Shown here: positions 27,442-37,014 of the stretch, one piece after another
Layout of the letters: each line of letters opens with the position of its first letter
Position numbering within the stretch: position 1 is the first letter of the stretch
Assembly: GCF_002153605.1 (NCBI RefSeq)
Contig: NZ_JOPG01000025.1
Coordinates: forward strand, 1-60,540
DNA: 60,540 nucleotides
Reading direction: 5' to 3'
DNA from: Acetobacter malorum
GTDB lineage: Bacteria > Pseudomonadota > Alphaproteobacteria > Acetobacterales > Acetobacteraceae
The notes under the pieces: model-generated
What the model was told of the DNA's origin: nothing
Seen by the model: the letters and a program-made list of their open reading frames with translations, nothing else
The model's database searches: none
Translations under genes and position numbers: made by a program

Positions 27442-28110
27442 ATGATGTCTGTAGTGTTTCCAGACTGGATGCCGCTCTGGGCGCAGCTTTTGGTGATAGC
27501 GGTTGTTATCGTCTTTGGGCTTGCGTTCCTGATGATGCCTTTTGCTGTCTTTGGCGTAAAAGGCCGGCTGGCGGAGCTGGAGCTGCAAATTCAGGAAATG
27601 CAGGCCGAGGTGCGGGCGCTGGCCATGCGTCTGGCGGCAGGGCAGGGGCAGGGCACGCGTTCGGCCGTGGATGAGGCTCTGAGCCGTCCATCCGTGCCGG
27701 AGGGTGTGCAGGTGGAGGAAATCCGTCCGCCGGAACCAACCCGCCCCTCTCCCATTCTGTCCGCCCCTGTGCTGACGCCGCTGCGCACCCCCAAGGTTTC
27801 CGACGCGTATGAAGCGCGCCGCGAGGCCCCGCCGGCTCCTAATCTGGAGCCGGAGCCGCGGGAGGGTTCTGCCCGCCGGGTCATGCCCTGGCATGAGCCG
27901 CAGAAAGATGCGTCCGGGCGCAAGGAGCCGCTGGCGGATACCATGCGCCGTTACCGTGCGCCTGATGCTGATCAGCCGCCGTATCGGCCTGATTTTTTAC
28001 GGAATGCAGAACAGCCGGCAGAACCGCGGGTCAACCGGTCTTACGATGAAGACACAGGCCGGGCTGAGCCTGTACTGAACTGGCCGTCCCGTAAGCCTGC
28101 TGATTTCTAA
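27442..28110 (+). CDS. Hypothetical single-pass membrane protein with coiled coil and disordered tail
   Basis: I do not recognise this 222-residue protein. It has one membrane span near the N-terminus (about 11-37, LWAQLLVIAVVIVFGLAFLM). A predicted coiled coil follows (LAELELQIQEMQAEVRALAMRL, about 45-67), then a long Pro/Glu/Arg-rich region likely to be disordered. The ending is YDEDTGRAEPVLNWPSRKPADF. The topology resembles small envelope or phage-shock-like scaffold proteins, but nothing specific can be assigned. AGGA directly precedes the tandem ATGATG, so translation may start at the second ATG (27445). It lies 82 bases after gapR. Confidence 0.75.
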   Translation: MMSVVFPDWMPLWAQLLVIAVVIVFGLAFLMMPFAVFGVKGRLAELELQIQEMQAEVRALAMRLAAGQGQGTRSAVDEALSRPSVPEGVQVEEIRPPEPTRPSPILSAPVLTPLRTPKVSDAYEARREAPPAPNLEPEPREGSARRVMPWHEPQKDASGRKEPLADTMRRYRAPDADQPPYRPDFLRNAEQPAEPRVNRSYDEDTGRAEPVLNWPSRKPADF

Positions 28111-28134
28111 AAAACCGGAGGGGATGCCCCCTCC
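28109..28134 (-). terminator. Terminator after proB
   Basis: Seven-base stem GGAGGGG/CCCCTCC with a 4-base loop, followed by GG and six T residues on the minus strand. It starts directly next to the proB stop and also faces the convergent gene ending at 28110. Confidence 0.8.
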
Positions 28135-28135
28135 T

Positions 28136-29266
28136 TCAGGCCATAACGAGGTCGTCTCTGTGGATGATCTCGTCCCGTCCCTGCCAGCCCAGAATTTCAG
28201 AGACTTCTGAAGAGCGATGTCCCGCAATCTGGCGGGCATCATCGGCATCGTAAGAGGACAGGCCTCGCGCCAGAACGCGGCCATCATTATCCACAACCAC
28301 AACCAGATCGCCCTGAGTGAAGTCTCCTTTGACGCCCAGCACACCTGCGGGCAGCAGGGAGCCACCATGCCGCAGGGCATCTGCCGCTCCGTCATCAATC
28401 ATGATTTCACCCGCAGGTGTCAGGCTTCCGGCAATCCATTGTTTACGGGCTGTCTGTGCACAGGCCTGCGGCAGGAACCATGAGCAGCGTGCGCCTTCCA
28501 GCAGGGCGCGCAGCGGGTGGTTCTGCTTGCCAAGAGCAATGGCCATGGCGCAGCCGGAGCGCGTAGCAATGCCCGCCGCCAGAAGTTTGGTCCGCATGCC
28601 GCCGGAAGAATAGCCCGGCGGTGGTTCGCCTCCCATGGCTTCAATTTCTGGGGTCAATGCCTCAATGACCGGCAGATGCTGGGCATCCGGGTTTGTGCGG
28701 GGGTCTGCTGTGTACAGGCCGTCAATATCGGACAGCAGAATGAGCTGATCCGCATCGGTCATCTGGGCGACACGCGCGGCAAGGCGGTCATTATCGCCAA
28801 AACGGATTTCTGCCGTGGCGATGGTGTCGTTCTCGTTGATAACTGGCACACAGCCCAGACCCAGCAACGTATCCAGCGTGGCGCGCGCGTTCAGGTAACG
28901 CTGGCGGTCTTCTGTGTCTTCCGGTGTCAGCAAAAGCTGAGCCGCCGTCAGGCCTTGTGTGGAAAGGGCATGGCTCCATGCCTGCGCCAGACTGATCTGG
29001 CCTACGGCGGCAGCGGCCTGTTTTTCCGGCAGGCGGAGGGTGCGGTTTGTTAATCCCAGCGTATGGCGGGCCAGAGCAATGGCCCCGGAGGAGACGACGG
29101 TTACGTCTGTGCCCTGCTGCCGGAGCTGGGCGATGTCCTCCGCTACACTGGCCAGCCAGGCCTGCCGTGGAGCTGCTTTATCCGGGTCCACCACCAGCGC
29201 GCTGCCGATCTTGATAACAAGCCGACGGGCGGAAGAAAGGGAAGGGCTGGTGGGGCGTCCGGTCAT
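28136..29266 (-). CDS. proB: Glutamate 5-kinase
   Basis: ProB phosphorylates glutamate in the first step of proline synthesis. The 376-residue product has an amino-acid-kinase domain (ARRLVIKIGSALVV, VSSGAIALAR, NENDTIATAEIRFGDND, LLSDIDGLYTADP, YSSGGMRTKLLAA). A C-terminal PUA domain follows (LLPAGVLGVKGDFTQGDLV). The ATG at 29266 is chosen over an in-frame TTG three codons upstream. It is 47 bases after obgE, so the two may be co-transcribed. proA is not adjacent. Confidence 0.95.
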   Translation of the reverse strand: MTGRPTSPSLSSARRLVIKIGSALVVDPDKAAPRQAWLASVAEDIAQLRQQGTDVTVVSSGAIALARHTLGLTNRTLRLPEKQAAAAVGQISLAQAWSHALSTQGLTAAQLLLTPEDTEDRQRYLNARATLDTLLGLGCVPVINENDTIATAEIRFGDNDRLAARVAQMTDADQLILLSDIDGLYTADPRTNPDAQHLPVIEALTPEIEAMGGEPPPGYSSGGMRTKLLAAGIATRSGCAMAIALGKQNHPLRALLEGARCSWFLPQACAQTARKQWIAGSLTPAGEIMIDDGAADALRHGGSLLPAGVLGVKGDFTQGDLVVVVDNDGRVLARGLSSYDADDARQIAGHRSSEVSEILGWQGRDEIIHRDDLVMA

Positions 29267-29313
29267 GGAAAACAATCCATTCTTTGTCGTGGCCCCCGGA
29301 GGGGCTTGCAGGC

Positions 29314-30339
<1,026 letters not shown>

Positions 30340-30353
30340 TCAACGCCTGAACA

Positions 30354-30388
30354 TGAAAAGGGGCCGATCCTGTGAGGACCGGCCCCTT
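30354..30388 (-). terminator. Terminator-like hairpin between rpmA and obgE
   Basis: Thirteen-base stem (AAGGGGCC/GGCCCCTT plus five inner pairs with one G-U) and a 5-base loop, followed by only four T residues on the minus strand. It ends 24 bases before the obgE start, so it may act as a leaky terminator. Confidence 0.7.
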
Positions 30389-30434
30389 GCCATTCCGGCC
30401 ACGGGAAAAACGCGTGGTGGAGCTTACCGAATAC

Positions 30435-30704
30435 TTATTCAGCAGCTGCCGGCAGCGCGTCCACGGAAACGTGCACGCGGCCTTCGGCGCGACGCTCAAA
30501 GCGAACGCTGCCGTCAACCAGAGCGAAGATGGTGTGGTCGCGACCAACACCAACGTTAGCGCCCGGCTTCATCTTCGTGCCGCGCTGGCGGATGATGATG
30601 TTGCCAGCGATAACCTGTTCGCCACCAAATTTTTTGACGCCAAGACGGCGTCCGGCGCTGTCGCGCCCGTTACGGGATGAACCGCCTGCTTTTTTTTGTG
30701 CCAT
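30435..30704 (-). CDS. rpmA: 50S ribosomal protein L27
   Basis: This is a ribosomal protein of 89 residues whose N-terminus approaches the peptidyl transferase centre. [20 protein letters not shown] and [20 protein letters not shown] are diagnostic, as is [14 protein letters not shown]. The start has no N-terminal cleavage extension of the Firmicutes type. It follows rplU by 43 bases and is likely its operon partner. Confidence 0.98.
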   Translation of the reverse strand: MAQKKAGGSSRNGRDSAGRRLGVKKFGGEQVIAGNIIIRQRGTKMKPGANVGVGRDHTIFALVDGSVRFERRAEGRVHVSVDALPAAAE

Positions 30705-30747
30705 GACCTAAGTCCTCCTTGGTCTTACCAGCCGAACCCAGTTGGGC

Positions 30748-31062
30748 TCAGGCGGCGTTAATCTCTTGAATGCGCAGAACGGTAACCGGCTGGCGGTGGC
30801 CATTCTTGCGGCGGCTGTTCTGCCGGCGGCGCTTCTTGAAGATGATGACCTTCTTGAGGCGGTCCTGAGCGATGACGGTTGCCGTCACCTTTGCGCCAGC
30901 AACGGTGGGGGCGCCAATGGTGGTGGTGCCTTCGCCACCTACGGCAAGAACTTCATCAAAGGTGATGGTAGCGCCAGCTTCGGTTTCCAGCTTTTCAACC
31001 TTGAGCACCATGTTGGGCTCAACCCGATACTGCTTGCCGCCGGTGCGGATAACTGCGAACAT
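30748..31062 (-). CDS. rplU: 50S ribosomal protein L21
   Basis: L21 binds 23S rRNA; the 104-residue product starts [17 protein letters not shown] and has the basic [18 protein letters not shown] segment typical of the family. The open frame continues upstream to 31158, but the conserved N-terminus fixes the start at 31062. A leader of about 120 bases separates it from a candidate promoter. Confidence 0.98.
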   Translation of the reverse strand: MFAVIRTGGKQYRVEPNMVLKVEKLETEAGATITFDEVLAVGGEGTTTIGAPTVAGAKVTATVIAQDRLKKVIIFKKRRRQNSRRKNGHRQPVTVLRIQEINAA

Positions 31063-31185
31063 AAAACCTGTCTCTCTTTCCGATCTCTTGACCTTCCGCG
31101 GCACAGGCGCAGGCGAAGGGTCTGGTCGCTTTTTGTTCCTTGGCCGCATTGGCGGCATGGCTCCATCTGTGTGGAGTGGTGCGGC

Positions 31186-31215
31186 TTTTTACGGGGAGTC
31201 TCCCCCGCTCGTCAA
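31186..31215 (-). promoter_or_regulatory. Candidate promoter for rplU-rpmA
   Basis: On the minus strand TTGACG (31210-31215) and TAAAAA (31186-31191) are separated by 18 bases, oriented toward rplU. This is a sequence resemblance only. Confidence 0.4.
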
Positions 31216-31245
31216 CAAGAACTTGCTAAAGCCGGGGATCTCTGC

Positions 31246-31274
31246 TTGCGCGCCATAAAAACCCTGCTTATAAG
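31246..31274 (+). promoter_or_regulatory. Candidate promoter for tRNA-Ser
   Basis: TTGCGC (31246-31251) and TATAAG (31269-31274) are 17 bases apart and end 10 bases before the tRNA, the spacing expected for a stable-RNA promoter. Confidence 0.5.
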
Positions 31275-31284
31275 CCGGGCCAAC

Positions 31285-31374
<90 letters not shown>

Positions 31375-31597
31375 GAGAAAAAAATATAAACTACTGGGTA
31401 CACAGTTTTTCTTAAAAAATCGCAGACAATTGCGGTTGCATGTATAGGTTTTTCTCATAGTTAATTGCTAACAACAAAAGCAGCAATTCAACAACAAATG
31501 CGTTTATTATGGCTCTGCATTGCTCTTGAGATTCTATCGACGATTTTTTAAAGAAAATATTACGACGTATATATCATTAATAAGGATGCTTTTTAAA

Positions 31598-32404
31598 ATG
31601 TATAGTGGTAACCCAGAAAAAACAAACGTAGCAGAAAGATTGGAAGATACGTTTAATGAGTTGAGAAAATTTCTTCCGATAAACGCATCTCAGAATGTCT
31701 CTATTTTACAAATGTGGAGGCAAATGTTTGATAGCGATAATTCTCGGGGAGATTTTTATCTTTTTGATCGCATTCGAGATGTTGCAAGCGATATAGAGTT
31801 GCTTAAATCCCAGATACGTTCAGGGTCTCGTTTTAATGAAAGTCGCAGGCAGTCCTCTATTCAATTATTAAGTAATTGTGAGATATTCACAAATATTTCT
31901 AAACTAAATCAAAATGCATCTGGCTATCGCGCGCAATGCAGTGAAACTATGTGTGGCCATTTGGGTCTCCTTGGTGCCAATATTGAATCCGAATTTCCTG
32001 AGAGCCGCTTTTCAGAAGAAGATATTTCAGCTATAGTAACGGGATTAGGAGAGGTTTTGTCGCTTCTTGACGATTCTCCATTGTCTCACGAGCTTAAATT
32101 CCGTCTGAAACGTCAAATCAATCAAATCATACTTTATTTGGAACATCCAGAATGCCTAAATGTTCAGGATACTCTTGAAAAACTTGGGAGCGTGACACTC
32201 ACGGCTCACCAAGCTGATCGGCTAATTCCCACACAGGAAACTACGAAAAAGAAAGAGAGTAGGTCTATTTATCAAAAGCTTCTCTCAACTTTCGGCGTCG
32301 CTCAGAAAGCTGTCGAGCGCGGTGATAAGTTGTATCAATCAGCCGAATCTCTGGCTCATGCAGGTCAACACCTTATTGAGACAATTACACAATCCCAATC
32401 TTAG
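31598..32404 (+). CDS. AT-rich orphan gene behind tRNA-Ser, function unknown
   Basis: I do not recognise this 268-residue product. It looks almost entirely helical, hydrophilic and without signal peptide or membrane span. The N-terminal part (LEDTFNELRKFLPINASQNV) and the C-terminal part (IYQKLLSTFGVAQKAVERGD) look amphipathic. Base composition is strongly AT-rich compared with the GC-rich flanks, and codon choice differs accordingly, which suggests acquisition by transfer. The ATG at 31598 has TAAGGA 10 bases upstream; the frame is open to a TTG at 31520. The tRNA-adjacent position fits a small genomic island, but no integrase or repeated tRNA end was seen. Confidence 0.7.
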   Translation: MYSGNPEKTNVAERLEDTFNELRKFLPINASQNVSILQMWRQMFDSDNSRGDFYLFDRIRDVASDIELLKSQIRSGSRFNESRRQSSIQLLSNCEIFTNISKLNQNASGYRAQCSETMCGHLGLLGANIESEFPESRFSEEDISAIVTGLGEVLSLLDDSPLSHELKFRLKRQINQIILYLEHPECLNVQDTLEKLGSVTLTAHQADRLIPTQETTKKKESRSIYQKLLSTFGVAQKAVERGDKLYQSAESLAHAGQHLIETITQSQS

Positions 32405-32455
32405 ATGCCGCTTTAGCTTATCTCTATTTTTTTAATATAGAGTTCTGTAAGTATT

Positions 32456-32498
32456 CTCTACAGGCAGTTTGTATAAGCCTGTAGAGCGTTTATTCTTT
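32456..32498 (+). terminator. Terminator after the AT-rich orphan gene
   Basis: Perfect 10-base stem CTCTACAGGC/GCCTGTAGAG with an 11-base loop, followed by CGTTTATTCTTT on the plus strand. It lies about 50 bases past the stop at 32404. Confidence 0.75.
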
Positions 32499-32530
32499 AT
32501 AGAGCTGTCAGAACTCAACCGTAACGGAAC

Positions 32531-32683
32531 TTAGTTGCAGGTCTGGATAACGGATTTGATGCCATCGCGGGCCTCAGGGTTTTCGCCTGAAAAGCCGGGG
32601 CAGCTGCTGTGATAGAAGTTTTTGCAGCCAGACAGCGTGAATGCGACCAGTACAACCAAGGCTACTTTTTTTCCTACAGTCAT
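32531..32683 (-). CDS. Small hypothetical lipoprotein
   Basis: This is a 50-residue product with a classical lipoprotein signal (MTVGKKVALVVLVAFTLSGC, lipobox LSGC), leaving a mature part of about 31 residues after the lipidated Cys. Two further Cys residues (HSSC and the penultimate Cys) could form a disulfide. No family is recognised. The ATG at 32683 follows GAAGGCGGAAAC, a plausible ribosome-binding site, and is preferred over an upstream in-frame start at 32746. Confidence 0.65.
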   Translation of the reverse strand: MTVGKKVALVVLVAFTLSGCKNFYHSSCPGFSGENPEARDGIKSVIQTCN

Positions 32684-32835
32684 TACGTTTCCGCCTTCAT
32701 CGTGTTGTCTGAACTGGTATGAATTTTCTGACCGCAGCTTGTCCATTCTTTTCTGGCTCCGGTCAATCTGCGGCCAGCTTATGGCAGCCCTGCCATGCAG
32801 TCTCCTGAAAGATCCGGGCCGGGGAAACAGGCAAG

Positions 32836-32870
32836 GGCTTCAGGGTCGGCTGTGAGCAGCCCCTGAAGCC
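32836..32870 (-). terminator. Hairpin after wrbA (terminator-like, no T-tract)
   Basis: Ten-base perfect arms GGCTTCAGGG/CCCTGAAGCC enclose an inner GGCTG/CAGCC stem with a CTCA loop on the minus strand. It is 28 bases past the wrbA stop. The T-tract is poor, so termination is an inference. Confidence 0.5.
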
Positions 32871-32897
32871 ACATCATTAGATTAAAGCAGTAATGCG

Positions 32898-33455
32898 TTA
32901 CGCCGCAGAAAAACGGGCAGCGATATCAGCTACGCGTTTGCCATACAGAGTCGCTGTGTCCAGATCGCCCTGCGGAATTTCATCCACGCTGGCATCAGCC
33001 GGGCTTTGCACCAGCAGGCCAACGGACCCGCCAAGGTTGTTGATGTCCGTGCGCTTCGCGGCTTTGGTGTTGGCCGGGGCAAGGCCAAGGCTGACCCAGA
33101 TGCCCCCATGCTGGGAGGCCAGCGTGTTCAGCCATTCCAGCGTCACGGATTTATCGCCATTCAGGCTGGCGCTATTGGTAAAGCCGCCGAAAATCTTGTT
33201 TTCCCATCCGCGGGTAAACCAGATTTTCGAGGTGGCATCAGCAAATTTTTTGAACTGCCAGCTGGCATTGCCCATGTAGGTCGGCGCGCCGAAAATAATG
33301 GCTTTGGCGGCGTTCAGCTTGTCCCATGCATCTTCCGGGATATTGCCGTTTTCATCAATGGTGATGAGGGTCGCATTTGCACCCTGTGCCACATGCTCCG
33401 CAACCTTGCGCGTGTGACCATAGCCGGAATGATAAACAACAAGAACGTCGGACAT
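32898..33455 (-). CDS. WrbA-like flavodoxin family NAD(P)H:quinone oxidoreductase
   Basis: This is a 185-residue flavodoxin-fold protein likely to reduce quinones by two electrons or serve as an FMN-dependent stress reductase. The N-terminal VLVVYHSGYGHTRKVAEHVA is the FMN phosphate loop. AIIFGAPTYMGNASWQFKKF and a shorter flavin-contacting segment (SLGLAPANTKAAKR) follow. The frame is open to 33524, but the start at 33455 follows an AG-rich GGAAAGAGAG and gives the family N-terminus. It is a single gene between two minus-strand genes. WrbA itself is about 198 residues and carries extra loops, so family level is safer than a symbol. Confidence 0.85.
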   Translation of the reverse strand: MSDVLVVYHSGYGHTRKVAEHVAQGANATLITIDENGNIPEDAWDKLNAAKAIIFGAPTYMGNASWQFKKFADATSKIWFTRGWENKIFGGFTNSASLNGDKSVTLEWLNTLASQHGGIWVSLGLAPANTKAAKRTDINNLGGSVGLLVQSPADASVDEIPQGDLDTATLYGKRVADIAARFSAA

Positions 33456-33571
33456 TCTCTCTTTCCTTATCGGGATGTGCCGTGTTGGCGGCGCGTTTGT
33501 GAAGTCGTCAGGGCACCATGCCATCCACGCCGGGGCACGATAAGAACCGTTTTCGAGATGTCATCTCCAAC

Positions 33572-34627
33572 TCAGGGAGTGAAATCCCCCCGGGTCTGTT
33601 GCCGCCATGCGCGGGGCGACATGCTACTCCATTTTCGGAAAGCCCGGCTAAAAGCACTGGTTTCCGTATAAGCCAGCCTACGGGCAATTTCGCTGATGTC
33701 ATGCGTGGGAATGGCCAGATAGCGGAGCGCTTCGGCGTATCGGGTTTCTTCCAGCAGAGCAGAATAGGACAGATTGAGCTGCGCCAGCCTGCGTTGCAGG
33801 GTCCAGGGCGGCAGGTTCATCCGGGCGGCGATATCGGGGAATTCGATATGTCCGTCTTCAAGGGCGGCCCGGATGTACTGAACCACCTGTTCTTTCAGGG
33901 AGAGTTGCGGGGCGGCGAGATCCGGCCTGCTGCGGGAAAGAGAAATGAGGGAGGAGCGGATGACCTCCAGCATGATCGGGTCTGCATCCGGCATGGGGCG
34001 GTCCAGCCCTGTTTTGCGGAACACCAGAGCATTGGTCGGGCATTGAAAACGGATCTCCGCCTGAAACGCCTGCCGATGTTCTTCCGCCTGCTCTGGCTGG
34101 CTGTGTTCAAAATGCACTTCTTCCGGTGCCCAGTCCGGCCCCAGCGCATGGCGCAGAATGTTGCAGAACATCCCCATGGTGAGTTCTGCATCGTGTCGCC
34201 GGGTGAGAATGGCCGGGTCCCGAATGGCATAATCCAGCCGAAGCAGGTCCCCTTGCTGCACAAATCGGGTTTCTGTGCGAGCCTGATGATAGCCGAAATG
34301 CGAGGCCAGATTGTGCAGGGCATCTGACACCGTGGGGGAGAGAAGGGCGACATAGCCGATCAGCCCCAGCTTGCGCGGGTCAAACTGCTGGCCAAACCAG
34401 AGGCCGATATTGCCATCCTGTGTGTCGGCTGCGGCTTCCTGAAACAGGCGGCAATAGGCCCCCAGATCCAGCGCATCGGTCGGCAGAGAAAACTGGCGGG
34501 TGGAGAGGCCCGCACGTCCCGCAATGCGGTCAATGTCCCCGCCACGGTCCTGCATGAAGCGCTCTACTCCCCACGCGGCGGCGGCGAGAACGCTGGCGTT
34601 TTCTCCTGTGCCGGGAAAGCGGGGCAT
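33572..34627 (-). CDS. AraC-family transcriptional regulator
   Basis: This 351-residue regulator has an N-terminal ligand or oligomerisation domain of the arabinose-binding-like type (about 20-200, including GLWFGQQFDPRKLGLIGYVALLS split across two segments). The C-terminal AraC domain has two helix-turn-helix motifs (IAARMNLPPWTLQRRLAQ and ISEIARRLAYTETSAFSRAF, then FRKWSSMSPRAWRQ). It is divergent from eutB, with 200 bases between the starts, so it probably controls the ethanolamine operon; the effector is not shown. The ATG at 34627 is preferred over an upstream start at 34705. Confidence 0.88.
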   Translation of the reverse strand: MPRFPGTGENASVLAAAAWGVERFMQDRGGDIDRIAGRAGLSTRQFSLPTDALDLGAYCRLFQEAAADTQDGNIGLWFGQQFDPRKLGLIGYVALLSPTVSDALHNLASHFGYHQARTETRFVQQGDLLRLDYAIRDPAILTRRHDAELTMGMFCNILRHALGPDWAPEEVHFEHSQPEQAEEHRQAFQAEIRFQCPTNALVFRKTGLDRPMPDADPIMLEVIRSSLISLSRSRPDLAAPQLSLKEQVVQYIRAALEDGHIEFPDIAARMNLPPWTLQRRLAQLNLSYSALLEETRYAEALRYLAIPTHDISEIARRLAYTETSAFSRAFRKWSSMSPRAWRQQTRGDFTP

Positions 34628-34655
34628 GGTGTCCTCAATGCAAGAGTGGCGGTGT

Positions 34656-34686
34656 TTACCATTTTGAACGTTGTAAAGTGTCAAAA
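34656..34686. promoter_or_regulatory. Regulator promoter with inverted repeat TTTTGA-N13-TCAAAA
   Basis: TTTTGA (34662-34667) and TCAAAA (34681-34686) form a perfect inverted repeat in the araC/eutB gap. On the minus strand TTGACA (34679-34684) and TGGTAA (34656-34661), 17 bases apart, resemble a promoter for the regulator, so the repeat would overlap it. No cobalamin riboswitch was recognised in this gap. Confidence 0.45.
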
Positions 34687-34827
34687 GTTTGTTGGTATCC
34701 GTCAAGTCAGCCAGCCCCCGGAACGCGTATCATTTCAGTATCGAACGAAACAGAAATAACGGGGCAGGATACCGAGTCCCGGTTTGTTTCTGGCGGATTT
34801 CCGCAGAGTCTCGGGAGGCATGCTGGC

Positions 34828-36210
34828 ATGGGCTTTCAGTACAGTCTTGGCGGTGAACGCTATGTCTTTGATGATTTGAAGGCCCTGATGGCCGCAGCCT
34901 CTCCCTTGCGTTCCGGGGATGAGCTGGCCGGCCTGTCCGCTACGTCTGATGCGCAGCGTATTGCTGCCCGCTATGCGCTGGCGGATGTGCCGCTCGACCT
35001 TTTTGTGCGGACTGAACTGATTCCCTACGAGGCCGATGACGTCACCCGTCTGATTATGGATACGCACGATACGGCGGCATTTGCCCCGTTTGCATCTATG
35101 ACGGTGGGGGACCTGCGGGACTGGCTGCTGTCGCATGAGGCTACGCCAGCAGCCCTGACAGCCGCAGCGCCGGGCTTTACGCCGGAAATGGCAGCGGCGG
35201 TCAGTAAAATCATGCGCAATCAGGACCTGATGAGTGCGGCCCGGAAAATGCGTGTGGTGACCCGCTTCCGCAACACCATTGGTCTGGAAGGCTGTCTGGC
35301 GTCTCGCCTGCAACCCAACCACCCGACAGATGACCTGAAGGGGATTGCTGCTTCCACGCTGGACGGACTGCTCTATGGCATGGGGGATGCCGTAATTGGC
35401 ATCAACCCCGCGACGGACAGCGTCGCCAACGGTCTGGCCCTGCTGGATATGCTGGACCATGCCCGCCGACGGTATGACATCCCGACCCAGACCTGTGTGC
35501 TGACTCATGTGACCAATACGCTTGAGATCATGAACAAAGGCGGTGCGGTGGACCTGGTCTTCCAGTCCATTGCTGGCACGCAGAAAGCCAATGAAGGCTT
35601 TGGTGTCACGCTGGGTATTTTGAAGGAAGCGCATGAGGCCGCCCTGTCGCTCAAACGCGGCACGGTGGGCGATAACGTCATGTATTTTGAAACCGGGCAG
35701 GGGGCGGCCCTCTCTGCTGAGGCGCATCACGGGCTGGACCAGCAGACGGTGGAAGCCCGTGCCTATGCCGTGGCCCGTGCGTTCCGGCCTTTGCTGGTGA
35801 ATACGGTCGTCGGCTTTATCGGCCCGGAATATCTGTACGACGGCAAGCAGATTATCCGCGCCGGGCTGGAAGATCATTTCTGCGCCAAGCTGCTGGGTGT
35901 GCCGATGGGGTGTGACGCCTGCTACACCAACCACGCCGAAGCTGATCAGGATGACATGGACAACCTGATGGTGCTGCTGGGCGCTGCGGGCATTACCTTC
36001 CTGATCGGTGTGCCGGGCGCGGATGACATCATGCTCAATTATCAAAGCCTGTCTTTCCACGATATTCTGACCTTGCGCAGCATGCTCAACCTCCGCCCCG
36101 CGCCTGAATTTGCGGCATGGCTGGAGCAGATGGGGCTGTTTGACGCGCACTCTGGCCGCATGCGGGAACTTGCACCGCACCAGACCCGCCTCGCGCAGCT
36201 GGTTGGCTGA
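34828..36210 (+). CDS. eutB: Ethanolamine ammonia-lyase large subunit EutB
   Basis: EutB, with EutC, is the adenosylcobalamin-dependent lyase that converts ethanolamine to acetaldehyde and ammonia. Many blocks match the family: TIGLEGCLASRLQPNHP, GMGDAVIGINPATDSV, YFETGQGAALSAEAHHG, and VNTVVGFIGPEYLYDGKQII continuing to RAGLEDHF. MGCDACYTNHAEADQ and LNLRPAPEFAAWLE also match. The length of 460 is standard. The ATG at 34828 has GGGAGG about 10 bases upstream, and the family N-terminus begins there; the upstream open frame to 34678 is ignored. eutC follows after 3 bases. Confidence 0.97.
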   Translation: MGFQYSLGGERYVFDDLKALMAAASPLRSGDELAGLSATSDAQRIAARYALADVPLDLFVRTELIPYEADDVTRLIMDTHDTAAFAPFASMTVGDLRDWLLSHEATPAALTAAAPGFTPEMAAAVSKIMRNQDLMSAARKMRVVTRFRNTIGLEGCLASRLQPNHPTDDLKGIAASTLDGLLYGMGDAVIGINPATDSVANGLALLDMLDHARRRYDIPTQTCVLTHVTNTLEIMNKGGAVDLVFQSIAGTQKANEGFGVTLGILKEAHEAALSLKRGTVGDNVMYFETGQGAALSAEAHHGLDQQTVEARAYAVARAFRPLLVNTVVGFIGPEYLYDGKQIIRAGLEDHFCAKLLGVPMGCDACYTNHAEADQDDMDNLMVLLGAAGITFLIGVPGADDIMLNYQSLSFHDILTLRSMLNLRPAPEFAAWLEQMGLFDAHSGRMRELAPHQTRLAQLVG

Positions 36211-36213
36211 CCC

Positions 36214-37014
36214 ATGACCAAAAACCCTCTTCCTCCTGCAAAAAACAAAGATGGCGCGCCGGATGTCTGGCAGGACCTCCGGTCTCTCACGCGTGCGCGG
36301 ATCGGGCTGGGCCGCAGTGGTAACGCGCAGCGCACAACGGATGTGCTGACGTTTCAGGCCGCCCATGCGCAGGCGCGGGATGCCGTGCATACGCCGCTGG
36401 ATGTGCAGGCCATGCTGGAGGAACTTAACGGGATCTCCTGCCTGTGTGTGCGGAGCCGCGCTGCGGACCGCTCAACCTATCTGCGCCGGCCTGATCTGGG
36501 CCGTAGGCTTGCGCCGGAAAGTCAGGCCTTTTTGCAAAAAGGCGAGTGGGATGTTGTGTTTGTCGCGGCGGATGGCCTCTCCTCTATTGCAACGCAGAAA
36601 GGGGCTATCCCCTTATTTCGGGCGATGCTGGCACGGCTGAAAGGCTGGCGTATTGCACCACTGGTGATCGCCACACAGGGCCGGGTGGCGCTGGGCGATG
36701 AGATTGCCTCGGCTCTGGGCGCGCGCATGGTTGTGATGATGATTGGCGAGCGCCCCGGCCTGAGTGTGGCCGATAGCATGGGTGTTTACCTGACGTATGC
36801 GCCCTACGTTGGCTGCCCGGATTCCGCGCGGAATTGTCTCTCCAATATCCATCAACATGGTCTGCCTACCTCCGTGGCGGCGGACAAGCTGGCATGGCTG
36901 ATGCAGGAAGCCATGCACCTGAAGCTGACGGGGGTGGGGCTGAAAGATGCCGCCCCTGACAGCAGCCTTCCTGAACATTCCCTTCCTTCAATAGAAAAGG
37001 ACCCGCACGCATGA
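36214..37014 (+). CDS. eutC: Ethanolamine ammonia-lyase small subunit EutC
   Basis: EutC completes the cobalamin-dependent ethanolamine lyase. The 266-residue product has LTRARIGLGRSGNAQRTTDVL, FQAAHAQARDAVHTPLD and VFVAADGLSSIATQKG. IGERPGLSVADSMGVYLTYA and CLSNIHQHGL follow, in the family order. Length is slightly below the E. coli protein. It overlaps the permease start by 4 bases. No EutA reactivase, aldehyde dehydrogenase or microcompartment genes are nearby. Confidence 0.96.
   Translation: MTKNPLPPAKNKDGAPDVWQDLRSLTRARIGLGRSGNAQRTTDVLTFQAAHAQARDAVHTPLDVQAMLEELNGISCLCVRSRAADRSTYLRRPDLGRRLAPESQAFLQKGEWDVVFVAADGLSSIATQKGAIPLFRAMLARLKGWRIAPLVIATQGRVALGDEIASALGARMVVMMIGERPGLSVADSMGVYLTYAPYVGCPDSARNCLSNIHQHGLPTSVAADKLAWLMQEAMHLKLTGVGLKDAAPDSSLPEHSLPSIEKDPHA

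Noticed and set aside
34628..34827. Cobalamin riboswitch before the B12-dependent eutBC genes
   Set aside because: The typical B12-box and surrounding stems were not recognisable in the 200-base gap.
34735..36390. 551-residue minus-strand frame opposite eutB
   Set aside because: EutB on the plus strand has conserved motifs throughout; the antisense frame has none and overlaps the regulator end of the gap.
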